NCBI GenBank assembly: GCA_021785175.1
Contig: JAJYGH010000009.1
Span: forward strand, 1-50,101
Source of the DNA: Chloroflexota bacterium
Lineage (GTDB): Bacteria; Chloroflexota; Limnocylindria; Limnocylindrales; CSP1-4
Length of the DNA stretch: 50,101 nucleotides
Direction of reading: 5' to 3'
Position 1 is the first letter of the stretch. Each line of letters begins with the position of its first letter. The position numbers were made by a program, and so were the translations under genes. The notes beneath the pieces were generated by a model that ran no database searches, was not told the DNA's origin, and worked only from the letters and a program-made list of their open reading frames with translations. Below, piece after piece: positions 16,101-24,471 of this stretch.

Positions 16101-16723
16101 CGGTCCATCTCCACGTAGGCGGCCAGCCTCCCCCGGAGCCGCCGCAGTCCCTGACTCACGTGCTGTCGTGCCGTCGTCTCCGAGCATCCGAGCGCCCTCG
16201 CCACGTCGGCGTACTCCCCGCCCTCGAGGACCCGCCCGATCACTGCCGCGCGTTGCCGCGACGTGAGGCCGAGGAGGGCCTCCCGGATCACGTCGGCCAT
16301 CTCCGCGGCAAGGGCGTGCGCCGCAGGATCGTCGGCGGGCCGAGCCGGCGCGTTGGACGCGATGCCGCCGAGCGGCGACGCCATCGCCGAACGCACGGTC
16401 CGACGACGGTACGCGTCGCGCGCCAGGTTGCCGGCGATCCGGTAGAGCCACGCGCGGACGTTCGCAGCCGCGTCGAGGCGCGGGTACGCGCGGAAGGCGC
16501 GGACGAACGTCTCCTGGTGCAGGTCGGCGGCCTCCTCTGCGGACGGCACGAGCCGTCGCAGGTAGCGGTAGATCTCGACTTCGTGGGCGGCCAAGACGGC
16601 CTCGAACGCCGGCGCGAGTGGTTCCACCGGAGCGAGTGGTTTCACCGGCGCGAGTGATCCGACCGGCGCGAGTGGTTCGGCAGACGGGGAGGGGAGCGCT
16701 CGCGGCGCTGGCATCGCACGCAT
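16097..16723 (-). CDS. ECF-type RNA polymerase sigma factor
   Basis: A 208-residue sigma-70 family ECF factor. Region 2 is at about residues 40-115 (YRYLRRLVPSAEEAADLHQETFVRAFRAYPRLDAAANVRAWLYRIAGNLARDAYRRR). Region 4 is at about 148-200 (LGLTSRQRAAVIGRVLEGGEYADVARALGCSETTARQHVSQGLRRLR) with a clear helix-turn-helix. The ~38 residues before region 2 contain four 6-residue repeats of the form [E/G/K]-[P/S]-L-A-P-V, from an 18-bp tandem repeat. ATG at 16723 lies 7 nt after a CACACT box, which predicts a leaderless mRNA and possible autoregulation. It overlaps ogt downstream. No separate anti-sigma gene is present. Confidence 0.92.
   Translation of the reverse strand: MRAMPAPRALPSPSAEPLAPVGSLAPVKPLAPVEPLAPAFEAVLAAHEVEIYRYLRRLVPSAEEAADLHQETFVRAFRAYPRLDAAANVRAWLYRIAGNLARDAYRRRTVRSAMASPLGGIASNAPARPADDPAAHALAAEMADVIREALLGLTSRQRAAVIGRVLEGGEYADVARALGCSETTARQHVSQGLRRLRGRLAAYVEMDR
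16611..16682. repeat. Four 18-bp tandem repeats in the sigma factor gene
   Basis: Units begin at 16611, 16629, 16647 and 16665, with consensus GGCGCGAGTGGTTCCACC and a few differences. They encode repeated LAPV-containing hexapeptides ahead of sigma region 2. Confidence 0.85.
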
Positions 16724-16730
16724 CTCGGTC

Positions 16731-16736
16731 AGTGTG
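16731..16736 (-). promoter_or_regulatory. -10-like box CACACT before the sigma factor gene
   Basis: On the minus strand CACACT is followed by GACCGAG (7 nt) and the ATG at 16723. Spacing matches the other leaderless candidates. Confidence 0.35.
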
Positions 16737-16963
16737 ACGCGCGGCCAGGGCAGACGTGAATGCCCGAGCGCCGCCGGGACCGGTGAGCGAAGCGCCCCCC
16801 GCCCATGGCACCGTTGACGGCCGTCTCGACCGTGAAGATCGCTTTACCGACCCTTACCCCCCAGGCCGGCCGCGATCTCAGAAACTGTCAAGAGTTCCCG
16901 GCGACCATGACCACCGGCCCTGTGCCGGGCTGCCCGGTACCCGCCTCTTCGACTGGTGAATGC

Positions 16964-18337
16964 ATGACCGTAACGTCCACGACCTCCCGGCGCGCTCCGC
17001 TCCCGCGGACCTGGTCCATCCGGGCGTCGGATATCGCCGCGCTCGTGGCCGGCAACGCGGTGCTCATCGGCGCCATGTGGGTCCGCCACGGCCAGCTCAT
17101 CGAACTGCATTCCGTGACCGGCATCATCACCGCCGCCGGTCAGCTCGCAGCCCTGTACGGCACGTACCTCGTGCTGCTCCAGCTGGTGCTCATGTCGCGC
17201 AGCCCCTGGCTCGACCAGGTCTTCGGCTCGGACCGGATCGTGTGGCTCCACCGGTGGGTCGGGTTCAGCGCGATCCTGCTCCTCGCCGCGCACGGCGTCC
17301 TGACGGTCACGGGCTACGGGCTCGCCAACGGATCGGGACCCATCGGCGAGACCGTGACGATGCTCACGACGTACCCGTACGTGCTCCTCGCCACCGCCGG
17401 CATGGCCCTCTTCGTGCTCATCGGCGTGATGTCGATCAACGCCGCCCGCCGCCGCGTCTCCTACGAGACCTGGTACGGCATCCACCTGTACACGTACCTC
17501 GCGATCGCGCTGGCGTTCATGCACCAGCTCGCGGTCGGCACGGACTTCCTCGGCGACCCCGTCGCGCGCCTGTACTGGCTCGCGCTCTACGTCGCGACGT
17601 TCTCGTTGCTGATCGCATTCCGGTTCGGGCAGCCGATCACGCTGTCGCTGCGACACCGCCTGCGAGTCGCGAACGTCATCGTCGAGGCGCCCGGCGTGAT
17701 CTCGATCTACATGACCGGTCGCGAGCTCGACCGGCTCGCGGTCCGCGCCGGCCAGTGGTTCCGCTGGCGCTTCCTGACCCCCGATGACTGGTGGCGCAGC
17801 CACCCGTTCTCCCTCTCCGCTGCCCCCAACGGCGAATTCCTGAGGATCACCGTGAAGGACGTCGGTGACTTCACGTCGAAGCTTCAGCGGATGCGGATCG
17901 GCACGCTCGTGTTCGTGGAGGGGCCGTACGGCATCCTGACCGGGGCCCAGCGGACGCGGCCCCGCGTGCTCCTCGTCGCGGGAGGGATCGGGATCACCCC
18001 CCTCCGCGCGCTCCTCGAGGAGATGCCGGCCGGCAAAGGTGACCTTGCCCTGCTGTACCGCGCGCGCCGGCCGCGCGACCTCGTGTTCCGGCGCGAGATC
18101 GAGCAGATCGCGGCCCTGCGCGGCGCGACCGTCCACTTCGTCGTCGGGCATCATGGGACACGCGAGATGCCACACGACCCGTTCGAGCCGCGGGCCATCC
18201 AGCGGCTCGTGCCGGACGTGGCCCAGCGCGACATCTACGTGTGTGGCCCCGTCCCGATGATGGACGCGGTCCGTCGAAGCCTGCACGCGCTCCACGTGCC
18301 CGACACCCAGATCCATGACGAACGCTTTGCGTTCTGA
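16964..18337 (+). CDS. Ferric-reductase-like transmembrane flavoenzyme (FRD/NOX type)
   Basis: 457 residues. The N-terminal ~235 residues hold six membrane helices with heme-ligand-type histidines in WLHRWVGFSAILLLAAHGVL and YGIHLYTYLAIALAFMHQLAV, as in the ferric reductase domain family. The C-terminal ~220 residues are a ferredoxin-reductase module. It has an FAD-binding barrel with RSHPFSLSAAPN (the RxYS-like flavin motif) and GPYG, then an NAD(P)H domain with LLVAGGIGITPLRALLEEM and VCGPVPMMD. It should pass electrons from cytosolic NAD(P)H through heme to the outer face. ATG 16964 is chosen because the membrane domain starts soon after; GGTGA lies 4 bases before it. The exported FMN protein 36 bp downstream is the likely electron acceptor. 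Confidence 0.9.
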   Translation: MTVTSTTSRRAPLPRTWSIRASDIAALVAGNAVLIGAMWVRHGQLIELHSVTGIITAAGQLAALYGTYLVLLQLVLMSRSPWLDQVFGSDRIVWLHRWVGFSAILLLAAHGVLTVTGYGLANGSGPIGETVTMLTTYPYVLLATAGMALFVLIGVMSINAARRRVSYETWYGIHLYTYLAIALAFMHQLAVGTDFLGDPVARLYWLALYVATFSLLIAFRFGQPITLSLRHRLRVANVIVEAPGVISIYMTGRELDRLAVRAGQWFRWRFLTPDDWWRSHPFSLSAAPNGEFLRITVKDVGDFTSKLQRMRIGTLVFVEGPYGILTGAQRTRPRVLLVAGGIGITPLRALLEEMPAGKGDLALLYRARRPRDLVFRREIEQIAALRGATVHFVVGHHGTREMPHDPFEPRAIQRLVPDVAQRDIYVCGPVPMMDAVRRSLHALHVPDTQIHDERFAF

Positions 18338-18372
18338 TCGGCGATCCGCCGCTGACTGACGGAGGACCCTCC

Positions 18373-18960
18373 ATGATTCCGAAACGCGCCGTCGCGGCGA
18401 TCGCGTCGACCGCGATCGCCCTCGCGCTCCTGTTGAACTTCAAGACCGCGGCGACCTTCACGGTGCCCACGTCCGCGGTCGTCGGCCAGCCGACGCCCGG
18501 CTCGACATCGGCAGCCGGTGCGTCCACCGGCTCCGGCCACTCGGCCGCATCCGGCGCCTCCGGGTCCGGGCAGCCCGCCGCGTCGAGCGGCGCGACCGGC
18601 TCCGGTTCCGGAAGCGGCGGATCAGGGAACGCGCCGGGCCCGTCATCGGGCGCGAACGGATCGACCGCGAGCTCCGGGGGCAGCCTGAAGAACGGGCAGT
18701 ACACCGGCGCCGCCGTCCAGATCCCGTTCGGCACGGTGCAGGTCCAGGTCACCATCTCCGCCGGCCGGATCACCGACGTGCAGGCGCTGCAGATGCCGAG
18801 CTCCCACGCGTACTCCGCGCAGATCAGCCAGTACGTGACGCCGATGCTCAAGCAGGAGGTCCTGCAGGCACAGAGCGCGCAGATCAACCTGATCTCGGGC
18901 GCGACGTACACGACCGAGGCCTACGCGCAGTCGCTGGGGTCCGCGCTCTCCCAGGCGTGA
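18373..18960 (+). CDS. Exported FMN-binding-domain protein, probable covalent flavinylation
   Basis: 195 residues. A signal-anchor helix at about residues 5-25 (VAAIASTAIALALLLNF) is followed by a ~75-residue Gly/Ser/Ala linker. An FMN_bind domain covers residues about 107-195: LKNGQYTGAAVQIPFGTVQVQVTISAGRITDVQAL, ending NLISGATYTTEAYAQSL. The SGAT element is the site where ApbE-type transferases attach FMN to a threonine in related proteins. GGAGG-like GACGGAGG precedes the ATG. Together with the membrane flavoheme protein just upstream it forms a short extracytosolic electron-transfer unit. No apbE is in the window. The terminal acceptor (iron, quinone or other) is unknown. Confidence 0.87.
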   Translation: MIPKRAVAAIASTAIALALLLNFKTAATFTVPTSAVVGQPTPGSTSAAGASTGSGHSAASGASGSGQPAASSGATGSGSGSGGSGNAPGPSSGANGSTASSGGSLKNGQYTGAAVQIPFGTVQVQVTISAGRITDVQALQMPSSHAYSAQISQYVTPMLKQEVLQAQSAQINLISGATYTTEAYAQSLGSALSQA

Positions 18961-18983
18961 CCGGGCCATGGTGACGGGGGCAT

Positions 18984-19035
18984 CGACAGGCGGCGCGTGA
19001 GCCGTGCCGCGACAGGCGGCGCGTGAGCCGTGCCG
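18984..19035. repeat. Perfect 26-bp tandem duplication
   Basis: The sequence at 18984-19009 is repeated exactly at 19010-19035; each unit begins CGACAGGCGGCGCGTGAGCC. It lies just after the FMN-protein stop codon. Confidence 0.85.
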
Positions 19036-19210
19036 CCGCGGGCGGAGCGCACCGTCGCGACGGCCCCATCGATCGCGGCGTTCGACGGCCCGGCGTGGAT
19101 CGTTTCACCCGGGCCGTTCCGTGTGCCCGCCCCCGCTGCATTGCCCGCGTCACGAGCAGGCGAGCGGTGTCCACACCGGCGTGGTGGCGCCCCGGAGTCG
19201 GCGGCCGAGC

Positions 19211-19227
19211 TTTCAGGATTGCTTCAG
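19211..19227 (+). promoter_or_regulatory. OmpR/MprA-type direct repeat upstream of the HtrA operon
   Basis: TTTCAG (19211-19216) and CTTCAG (19222-19227) share TTCAG with 11-bp spacing. That is the spacing expected for tandem binding of a winged-helix OmpR-family regulator on one DNA face. Such a regulator is encoded at 25273-25941 in the operon this region precedes, so autoregulation is likely but inferred. Confidence 0.45.
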
Positions 19228-19298
19228 CGCTGGCGGGTACAACAGTGGCCGAGGGTGGCGAGGACCGAGAGAGCGAACAGAGCGTGGAGAACCACACG

Positions 19299-20486
19299 AT
19301 GGAAGACGAGAACAGCCGCGAGGAGATCTCCGAGGTGCCCTCGAGGCGCCCGACCTGGGAGCCGCCGGTGCCGGTTCCAACCGACCCCTCCGGCGTCGCC
19401 GAGGTGACGGCGCCGGTCGATCCGTCGGCCGCCAAAGCGACGCACAGCGCGGCCGCAGCGCCGGCGCCGGTCGAGGGCGGTGCGCGCGCGGGCGCGGACG
19501 ATGCCACCGCCGCGGGGGGTGGGCTCGACGAGCCGTTCACGCGGGCCGATGCGGCGAACGCTGCACCGCTCGGGACCCGCGCCGTGGCCGACGAGCAGTG
19601 GCGGGCCCGGACGGGCGACCAACACGCTCCCGGTGCTTCGACCCGCGAGTCCGCACCTCGGCGGCGCGTCCCGGTGGCCGCGATCGTCGCCGCGGCCGTC
19701 CTGTCGGCCGTCCTCTCGTCGGGCGGCACCTACGCAGTCGTCAGGCTGACGGCTCCACCGGCATCGTCGAGCACGGCCCAGGACGCCAGCCTGGCCTCCA
19801 CGGCCTCGGCCGCCTCCACCTCGTCGACGTCGGGCGCCGCGCAGACCGCCTCCGGCAGCAACGCGATCGTGAACGTGGCCTCCGAGGCGAGCAAGTCGGT
19901 GGTGACGATCACGTCGAACGGCATGACGGGATACTCCCCGTTCTCGGTGCCGGTGACTGGCGTCGGGTCGGGGTTCATCGTGTCGACCAACGGGCTGATC
20001 CTCACCGCGAACCACGTGGTGACCGGGGCCCAGTCGCTGACCGTGACGCTCCCGAGTGGCCGCAACGTCCCGGCGACCGTCGTCTCGACGGATCCGTCGC
20101 ATGACGTGGCGCTGATCAAGGTCTCGGCGACCGGCCTGACCCCGTTGCCGCTGGGCGACTCGAACAACCTGACGGTCGGCGAGACCGTCGTGGCCGTGGG
20201 AAGCCCGCTGGGCACGTTCTACGACACGGTGACCAACGGGATCGTGTCGGCGCTGAACCGCACGATCTCCGTCTCCGAGACGGGCTCCCGTCAGCGGACG
20301 CAGCTCTCCGGCCTGATCCAGACCGACGCCCCGATCAACCCGGGCAACAGCGGCGGACCGCTCCTCGACACCACAGGTCACGTGATCGGGCTCGTCGACG
20401 CGCAGGCCAGCGGCGCACAGGGGGTCGGGTTCGCGGTGCCGATCAACGCGGGCAAGGCGCTCCTGAACAGCGCGCCGACGGCGTAG
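19299..20486 (+). CDS. HtrA/DegP-like membrane-anchored serine protease lacking a PDZ domain
   Basis: 395 residues. A ~120-residue acidic, Pro/Ala-rich cytosolic N terminus is followed by one membrane helix (about 124-148, VAAIVAAAVLSAVLSSGGTYAVV), a Ser/Thr/Ala linker and a trypsin-like domain (190-395). The catalytic triad is visible: H239 in LTANHVV, D269 in DPSHDVALIKV, S351 in NPGNSGGPLL. The usual C-terminal PDZ domain is absent; the protein ends soon after VGFAVPINAGKALL. ATG 19299 has GGAGA 8 bases upstream and is preferred over several upstream in-frame codons. It leads an operon with a MacAB-like exporter and a two-component system, suggesting cell-surface quality control or processing of an exported substrate. 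Confidence 0.88.
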   Translation: MEDENSREEISEVPSRRPTWEPPVPVPTDPSGVAEVTAPVDPSAAKATHSAAAAPAPVEGGARAGADDATAAGGGLDEPFTRADAANAAPLGTRAVADEQWRARTGDQHAPGASTRESAPRRRVPVAAIVAAAVLSAVLSSGGTYAVVRLTAPPASSSTAQDASLASTASAASTSSTSGAAQTASGSNAIVNVASEASKSVVTITSNGMTGYSPFSVPVTGVGSGFIVSTNGLILTANHVVTGAQSLTVTLPSGRNVPATVVSTDPSHDVALIKVSATGLTPLPLGDSNNLTVGETVVAVGSPLGTFYDTVTNGIVSALNRTISVSETGSRQRTQLSGLIQTDAPINPGNSGGPLLDTTGHVIGLVDAQASGAQGVGFAVPINAGKALLNSAPTA

Positions 20487-20539
20487 GACCCGAAGCGCAG
20501 GCGCGAGCGGGACCGCAACTCCACCTCGAAGGGACACAG

Positions 20540-22561
20540 ATGCAACCCAAGGTCGTCGGCGCCATCGCGATGATCGTCGTCGGCATCGGAGCCGTGGGCT
20601 ATGCGGTCTTCGCGCCGAACCTCACCGCCTCGACCGCGCCACAGTACCTCACCGCCACGGTCACGCAGGGGACGGTCGCGATCCAGGCGGTGGCGACTGG
20701 CACGATCGAGGCGGCCGAGACGTACGGCCTCGCGTTCGGCGCCGATCCCGCCGTCGTCTCCTCGTCGACCGCCTCGACGGGGGCCGGTTCGGGCTCCTCC
20801 AGCGCCTGGGTCACGAAGAGCGTCGCGGTGAAGGTCGGCGACACCGTGAAGCAGGGGCAGGTGCTCGCCGCGGCCGACCCGAGCACCGCGCAGGTGAACC
20901 TGGCCGTCGCGAAGGCGAACCTGGCGGCGGCGGAGGCCAGGCTGTCGGTCGACGAGGGGCATCCCTCCGCGACCGCCATCGCGGCGGCGCAGAACGCGAT
21001 CAACCAGGCAAGCCTCTCGTACACCTCGGCGCAGCACTCCACCCAGGCGACGCTGCAGTCGAGCCAGCTCGCGGTGACGCAGGCCGAACAGCAGCTCGCG
21101 AATGCGAAGGCGGGGCTGGCCACCGCGCAGGCGACACCGAGCCCGAGCCAGCTCGCGGCCTCGCAGGCGACCCTGGGCCAGGCGCAGCTGAACCTGCAGT
21201 CGGCGCAGCAGGCGCAGTCGGCGCAGCAGGCGAAGGACCAGCTCTCCCTGCAGTCGGCGCAGGAGGCCGTGACGAACGCGCAGACCGCACTGGCCAACGC
21301 GCAGGCCGCGCTCGCGAGTGCACAGGCCCAGTACAACGCCGACACGCAGACGGCCACGCCGGCTCCCGGCTCGAGCGCTCCGCCGGCGACGCCCAACCCA
21401 TCGAAGCTGGCCGCCGATCAGACGGCGATCAACCAGGCGCAGCAGCAGGTGCAGCAGGCGCAGCAGGCACTGCAGACCGCGCAGAACAACCTGGCGTCGG
21501 CGCAGCTGAGCGCCCAGACCGCGGAGCAGCAGGCGGCCAACCAGGTCACGAGCGCGCAGAACCAGCTGACGATCGCGCAGAACTCGTACGGCACGAGCAC
21601 GTCGCCCTCGCAGACCGCGGTGACCCAGGCCGAGCAGCAGGTGCAGTCGGCCGAGCTTGCGCTGACCTCCGCCGAGCAGAAGCTCGCGCAGTCGCAGACC
21701 CAGCAGTCGGACAGCCTGGCCCAGGCCCGGCAGTCGCTCGCCAACGCCCAGACCAACTACCAGGCGTCGGTCGGCCCGGCCGCGTCCGACGTCATCGCGA
21801 CCGACAGGGCGAGCGTGACGAGCGCGCAGGCGAACGTCACGACTGCCGAGACCACGCTGAGCCGCGCGACGCTGACGTCGCCCGTCGCCGGCGTCGTCAC
21901 CGCCGTCAACGTCCATCCCGGTATCGTCGCCGGGTCCGGCTACGCGGTCACGATCCAGGGGAACACGATGGATGCCACGGCGAGCTTCGCCGAGAGCTCG
22001 ATCGCGTCCCTCAAGCTCGGCCAGCCCGCCTCCGTGACGGTCACGGCCACCGGCGCGGACCTGCCCGGCACGGTCAGTGAGATCGTCCCGGTCGCGTCGT
22101 CGAGCGCCGGGTCGAACAGCGTCGTGACGTACACGGTCATGGTCACGCTGCCGAACGCGCCCGCGGGGATCCTCTCCGGGATGTCGACGAGCATCGCGGT
22201 GACGACGGCCGAGGCCCAGAACGTCCTGACGGTGCCGGCCATCGCCCTGCAGGGTTCCAGCGGCTCGTACTACGTGCGGGTGATGGGGACGAACAAGCAG
22301 GTCCAGGAGGTCCCGGTCCAGGTCGGTCTCGTCGGCACCTCGACGGCCGAGGTCCAGAGCGGCCTGTCGGCGGGCGAGACGGTCGTGACCGGCACGGTCA
22401 GCGCGCTGAACTCCGCGACGACGAGCGGTGGCGGCTTCGGAATCGGCGGTCTCGGGGGCGTGGGCGGCGGTAACTTCCGCCGGACCACGACCGGCGGCAA
22501 CGCGGCGGGCACCAGGGGCGCGGGCACCAAGGCGGCCGGGAACCGTGCGGCGCGGCCATGA
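20540..22561 (+). CDS. MacA/HlyD-type membrane fusion protein with extra-long coiled coil
   Basis: 673 residues, against roughly 370-400 for MacA. Residues 5-25 form the membrane anchor. A lipoyl half-domain (VAVKVGDTVKQGQVLAAAD, about 95-113) leads into a very long Gln/Ala-rich coiled coil (about 115-443) with heptads such as QAEQQLANAKAGLATAQ. It is broken by Pro-rich turns near 198-203 and 272-288, so it may be two hairpins. The second lipoyl half (TLTSPVAGVVTAVNVHPG) follows, then beta-barrel and membrane-proximal domains to ~620 and a Gly-rich tail. Its stop overlaps the ATPase start (ATGA). It should link the MacB-like permease to the envelope exterior. The length may reflect a thick or unusual envelope. 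Confidence 0.88.
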   Translation: MQPKVVGAIAMIVVGIGAVGYAVFAPNLTASTAPQYLTATVTQGTVAIQAVATGTIEAAETYGLAFGADPAVVSSSTASTGAGSGSSSAWVTKSVAVKVGDTVKQGQVLAAADPSTAQVNLAVAKANLAAAEARLSVDEGHPSATAIAAAQNAINQASLSYTSAQHSTQATLQSSQLAVTQAEQQLANAKAGLATAQATPSPSQLAASQATLGQAQLNLQSAQQAQSAQQAKDQLSLQSAQEAVTNAQTALANAQAALASAQAQYNADTQTATPAPGSSAPPATPNPSKLAADQTAINQAQQQVQQAQQALQTAQNNLASAQLSAQTAEQQAANQVTSAQNQLTIAQNSYGTSTSPSQTAVTQAEQQVQSAELALTSAEQKLAQSQTQQSDSLAQARQSLANAQTNYQASVGPAASDVIATDRASVTSAQANVTTAETTLSRATLTSPVAGVVTAVNVHPGIVAGSGYAVTIQGNTMDATASFAESSIASLKLGQPASVTVTATGADLPGTVSEIVPVASSSAGSNSVVTYTVMVTLPNAPAGILSGMSTSIAVTTAEAQNVLTVPAIALQGSSGSYYVRVMGTNKQVQEVPVQVGLVGTSTAEVQSGLSAGETVVTGTVSALNSATTSGGGFGIGGLGGVGGGNFRRTTTGGNAAGTRGAGTKAAGNRAARP

Positions 22562-23250
22562 GCGAGCCGATCCTCCAGCTCGAGCGCGTCTCCCGGATCT
22601 ACGACACCGGGAAGGTGCTGGTCCCCGCACTCCAGGACGTCGACCTGACCGTCGATCGCGGCGAGTTCCTCGCGATCGTCGGACCCTCCGGGTCCGGCAA
22701 GTCGACGATGATGCACATCCTCGGCTGCCTCGACCGCCCGACGAGCGGCCGGTACGTGCTCGACGGGACGCCGGTCGAGGAGCTCGACGACGACGCCCTG
22801 GCGGCCGTCCGCAGCCGGTCGATCGGCTTCATCTTCCAGTCGTACAACCTGCTCCCGCGCACGAGCGCGCTCGAGAACGTCGCGACCCCGCTCGCGTACC
22901 AGGGCGTCCCGCGGCGCGAGCGGCTCGAACGGGCGCGGGCGGCGCTGACGCTTCTGGGCCTGGGCGACCGACTCGACCACGAGCCGACCGAGCTCTCGGG
23001 CGGCCAGCAGCAGCGGGTCGGGATCGCTCGCGCGCTCGTCACCGAGCCGGCGGTCCTCCTCGCCGACGAGCCGACGGGCAACCTCGACAGCCACGCCGGA
23101 GCCGAGGTCATCGAGCTGTTCCGGCAGCTGCACGCCACCGGCCGGACCATCGTGCTGATCACGCACGACCTCGAGGTCGCCGAGGCGGCCGACCGGCAGG
23201 TGCACATCCGCGACGGGCGCATCGCCCCGGACGGGAGGATCGCGGCATGA
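22558..23250 (+). CDS. MacB/LolD-type ABC transporter ATPase
   Basis: A 230-residue nucleotide-binding subunit. Walker A is GPSGSGKST (42-50), the Q-loop is in FIFQSYNLLPR, the ABC signature is LSGGQQQR (146-153), Walker B is VLLADEPTGNLD (166-177) and the switch His is in LITHDLEVAE. The sequence is typical of MacB/FtsE/LolD ATPases that drive mechanotransmission rather than direct substrate passage. Both ends overlap neighbours by ATGA, so adaptor, ATPase and permease are translationally coupled. Confidence 0.95.
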   Translation: MSEPILQLERVSRIYDTGKVLVPALQDVDLTVDRGEFLAIVGPSGSGKSTMMHILGCLDRPTSGRYVLDGTPVEELDDDALAAVRSRSIGFIFQSYNLLPRTSALENVATPLAYQGVPRRERLERARAALTLLGLGDRLDHEPTELSGGQQQRVGIARALVTEPAVLLADEPTGNLDSHAGAEVIELFRQLHATGRTIVLITHDLEVAEAADRQVHIRDGRIAPDGRIAA

Positions 23251-24458
23251 GCCTGCGCGATCTTCTCCGGCTCGCCGTGTCGCGTCTCGGGACCGGCAAG
23301 CTGCGCACCGGGCTCACGATGCTCGGGATCATCATCGGCGTCGCATCCGTCGTCGCGCTCGTGTCGGTGGGCCAGGGCGCGACCGAGGGGATCAACAGCC
23401 GTCTCGAGGGCCTCGGCACGAACCTGCTGACGATCAACCCCGGGTTCTCGACGAGCGGCGCGACGCGCGGCGCGCTCGGGTCCGCCACGACCCTCACGAT
23501 CGAGGACGCGTCGGCGATCAGCGCGCTCCCGGACATCGCCGGCGTGGCCCCCGAGCTCTCCAGCCAGCAGCTCGTGGTCGCCGGCAGCCAGAACGAGACG
23601 ACGACGGTCATCGGCACGACGCCGGCGTACCCGCTCGTCTACGCGTACACGATGTGGCAGGGCTCGTTCCTGAACCAGGCGAGCGTCGACCACTCGCTGC
23701 GCGCCGCCGTCCTGGGCAACACCACGGCCACCAACCTCGGGCTCACCGCGAGCTCGATCGGCAGCACGATCTACATCAGCGGGCTGCCGTTCGAGATCGT
23801 CGGCATCATGCAGCCGAAGGGCGGATCGGGCTTCGTCAGCCCCGACGACGAGGTGCTGATCCCCGTCACGACCGCGCGCGACCTGTTCGTCGGGAGCGAC
23901 AGCGTCCGGACGGTCGGCGTCAGCGTCACGACGCAGGCCGCCATGAACACCGCGAACGCCGAGATCACCGCGCTGCTCGACCAGCGCCACGGGATCGGCG
24001 CGGGCGGCACGCCGGACTTCACGATCACGAGCCAGACCCAGCTGCTCTCGACCGTGTCCTCGGTCAGCACCCTCCTGACGGTGCTGCTGGCCGGCATCGC
24101 CTCGATCTCGCTGATCGTCGGCGGCATCGGGATCATGAACATCATGCTGGTCTCGGTCCGCGAGCGGACCCGGGAGATCGGCATCCGGAAGGCGATCGGC
24201 GCGCGAGGGCGCGACATCCTGCTCCAGTTCCTGTTCGAGGCCCTGATGCTCTCGGTCGCCGGCGGGATCGTCGGGATCGTCGTCGGCGTCCTCGCGTCGG
24301 GCGTCATCGCCGTCATCGCCGGCTGGGCGTTCACGTTCAACCCGTTCACCGTCGTCGTATCGGTCGTCTTCAGCCTGATCGTCGGGATCGTGTTCGGGGT
24401 CTGGCCGGCGAGCCAGGCGGCACGACTCGACCCGGTCGTCGCCCTGCGGTACGAGTGA
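23247..24458 (+). CDS. MacB/FtsX-type ABC transporter permease
   Basis: 403 residues. One N-terminal membrane helix (LRTGLTMLGIIIGVASVVALVSVG) is followed by a ~230-residue extracytosolic MacB_PCD domain (INSRLEGLGTNLLTINPG to about residue 265). Three C-terminal helices come next, with the FtsX signature GGIGIMNIMLVSVRERTREIGIRKAIGARGRDILLQFLFEALMLS. This is the four-helix MacB topology without a fused ATPase, which is encoded separately just upstream. It works with the long membrane fusion protein; macrolides, peptides, lipids or signalling are all possible substrates or functions for the family. Confidence 0.94.
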   Translation: MSLRDLLRLAVSRLGTGKLRTGLTMLGIIIGVASVVALVSVGQGATEGINSRLEGLGTNLLTINPGFSTSGATRGALGSATTLTIEDASAISALPDIAGVAPELSSQQLVVAGSQNETTTVIGTTPAYPLVYAYTMWQGSFLNQASVDHSLRAAVLGNTTATNLGLTASSIGSTIYISGLPFEIVGIMQPKGGSGFVSPDDEVLIPVTTARDLFVGSDSVRTVGVSVTTQAAMNTANAEITALLDQRHGIGAGGTPDFTITSQTQLLSTVSSVSTLLTVLLAGIASISLIVGGIGIMNIMLVSVRERTREIGIRKAIGARGRDILLQFLFEALMLSVAGGIVGIVVGVLASGVIAVIAGWAFTFNPFTVVVSVVFSLIVGIVFGVWPASQAARLDPVVALRYE

Positions 24459-24471
24459 GAGGAAGTGCTCG

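Larger units (their letters stand above)
18961..19298. other. 338-bp intergenic region before the protease/export operon
   Basis: No gene is supported here. The region holds a perfect 26-bp tandem duplication (18984-19035) and an OmpR-type direct repeat (19211-19227) close to the operon start. Frames open in this stretch have codon use unlike the neighbours. The longest in-frame upstream extension of the protease lacks a ribosome binding site. Confidence 0.6.

Noticed and set aside
15369-16811. Single 480-residue protein covering both ogt and the sigma factor region
   Set aside because: The upstream part reads the sigma gene in the wrong frame; the ATGA overlap at 16097-16100 gives two normal genes.
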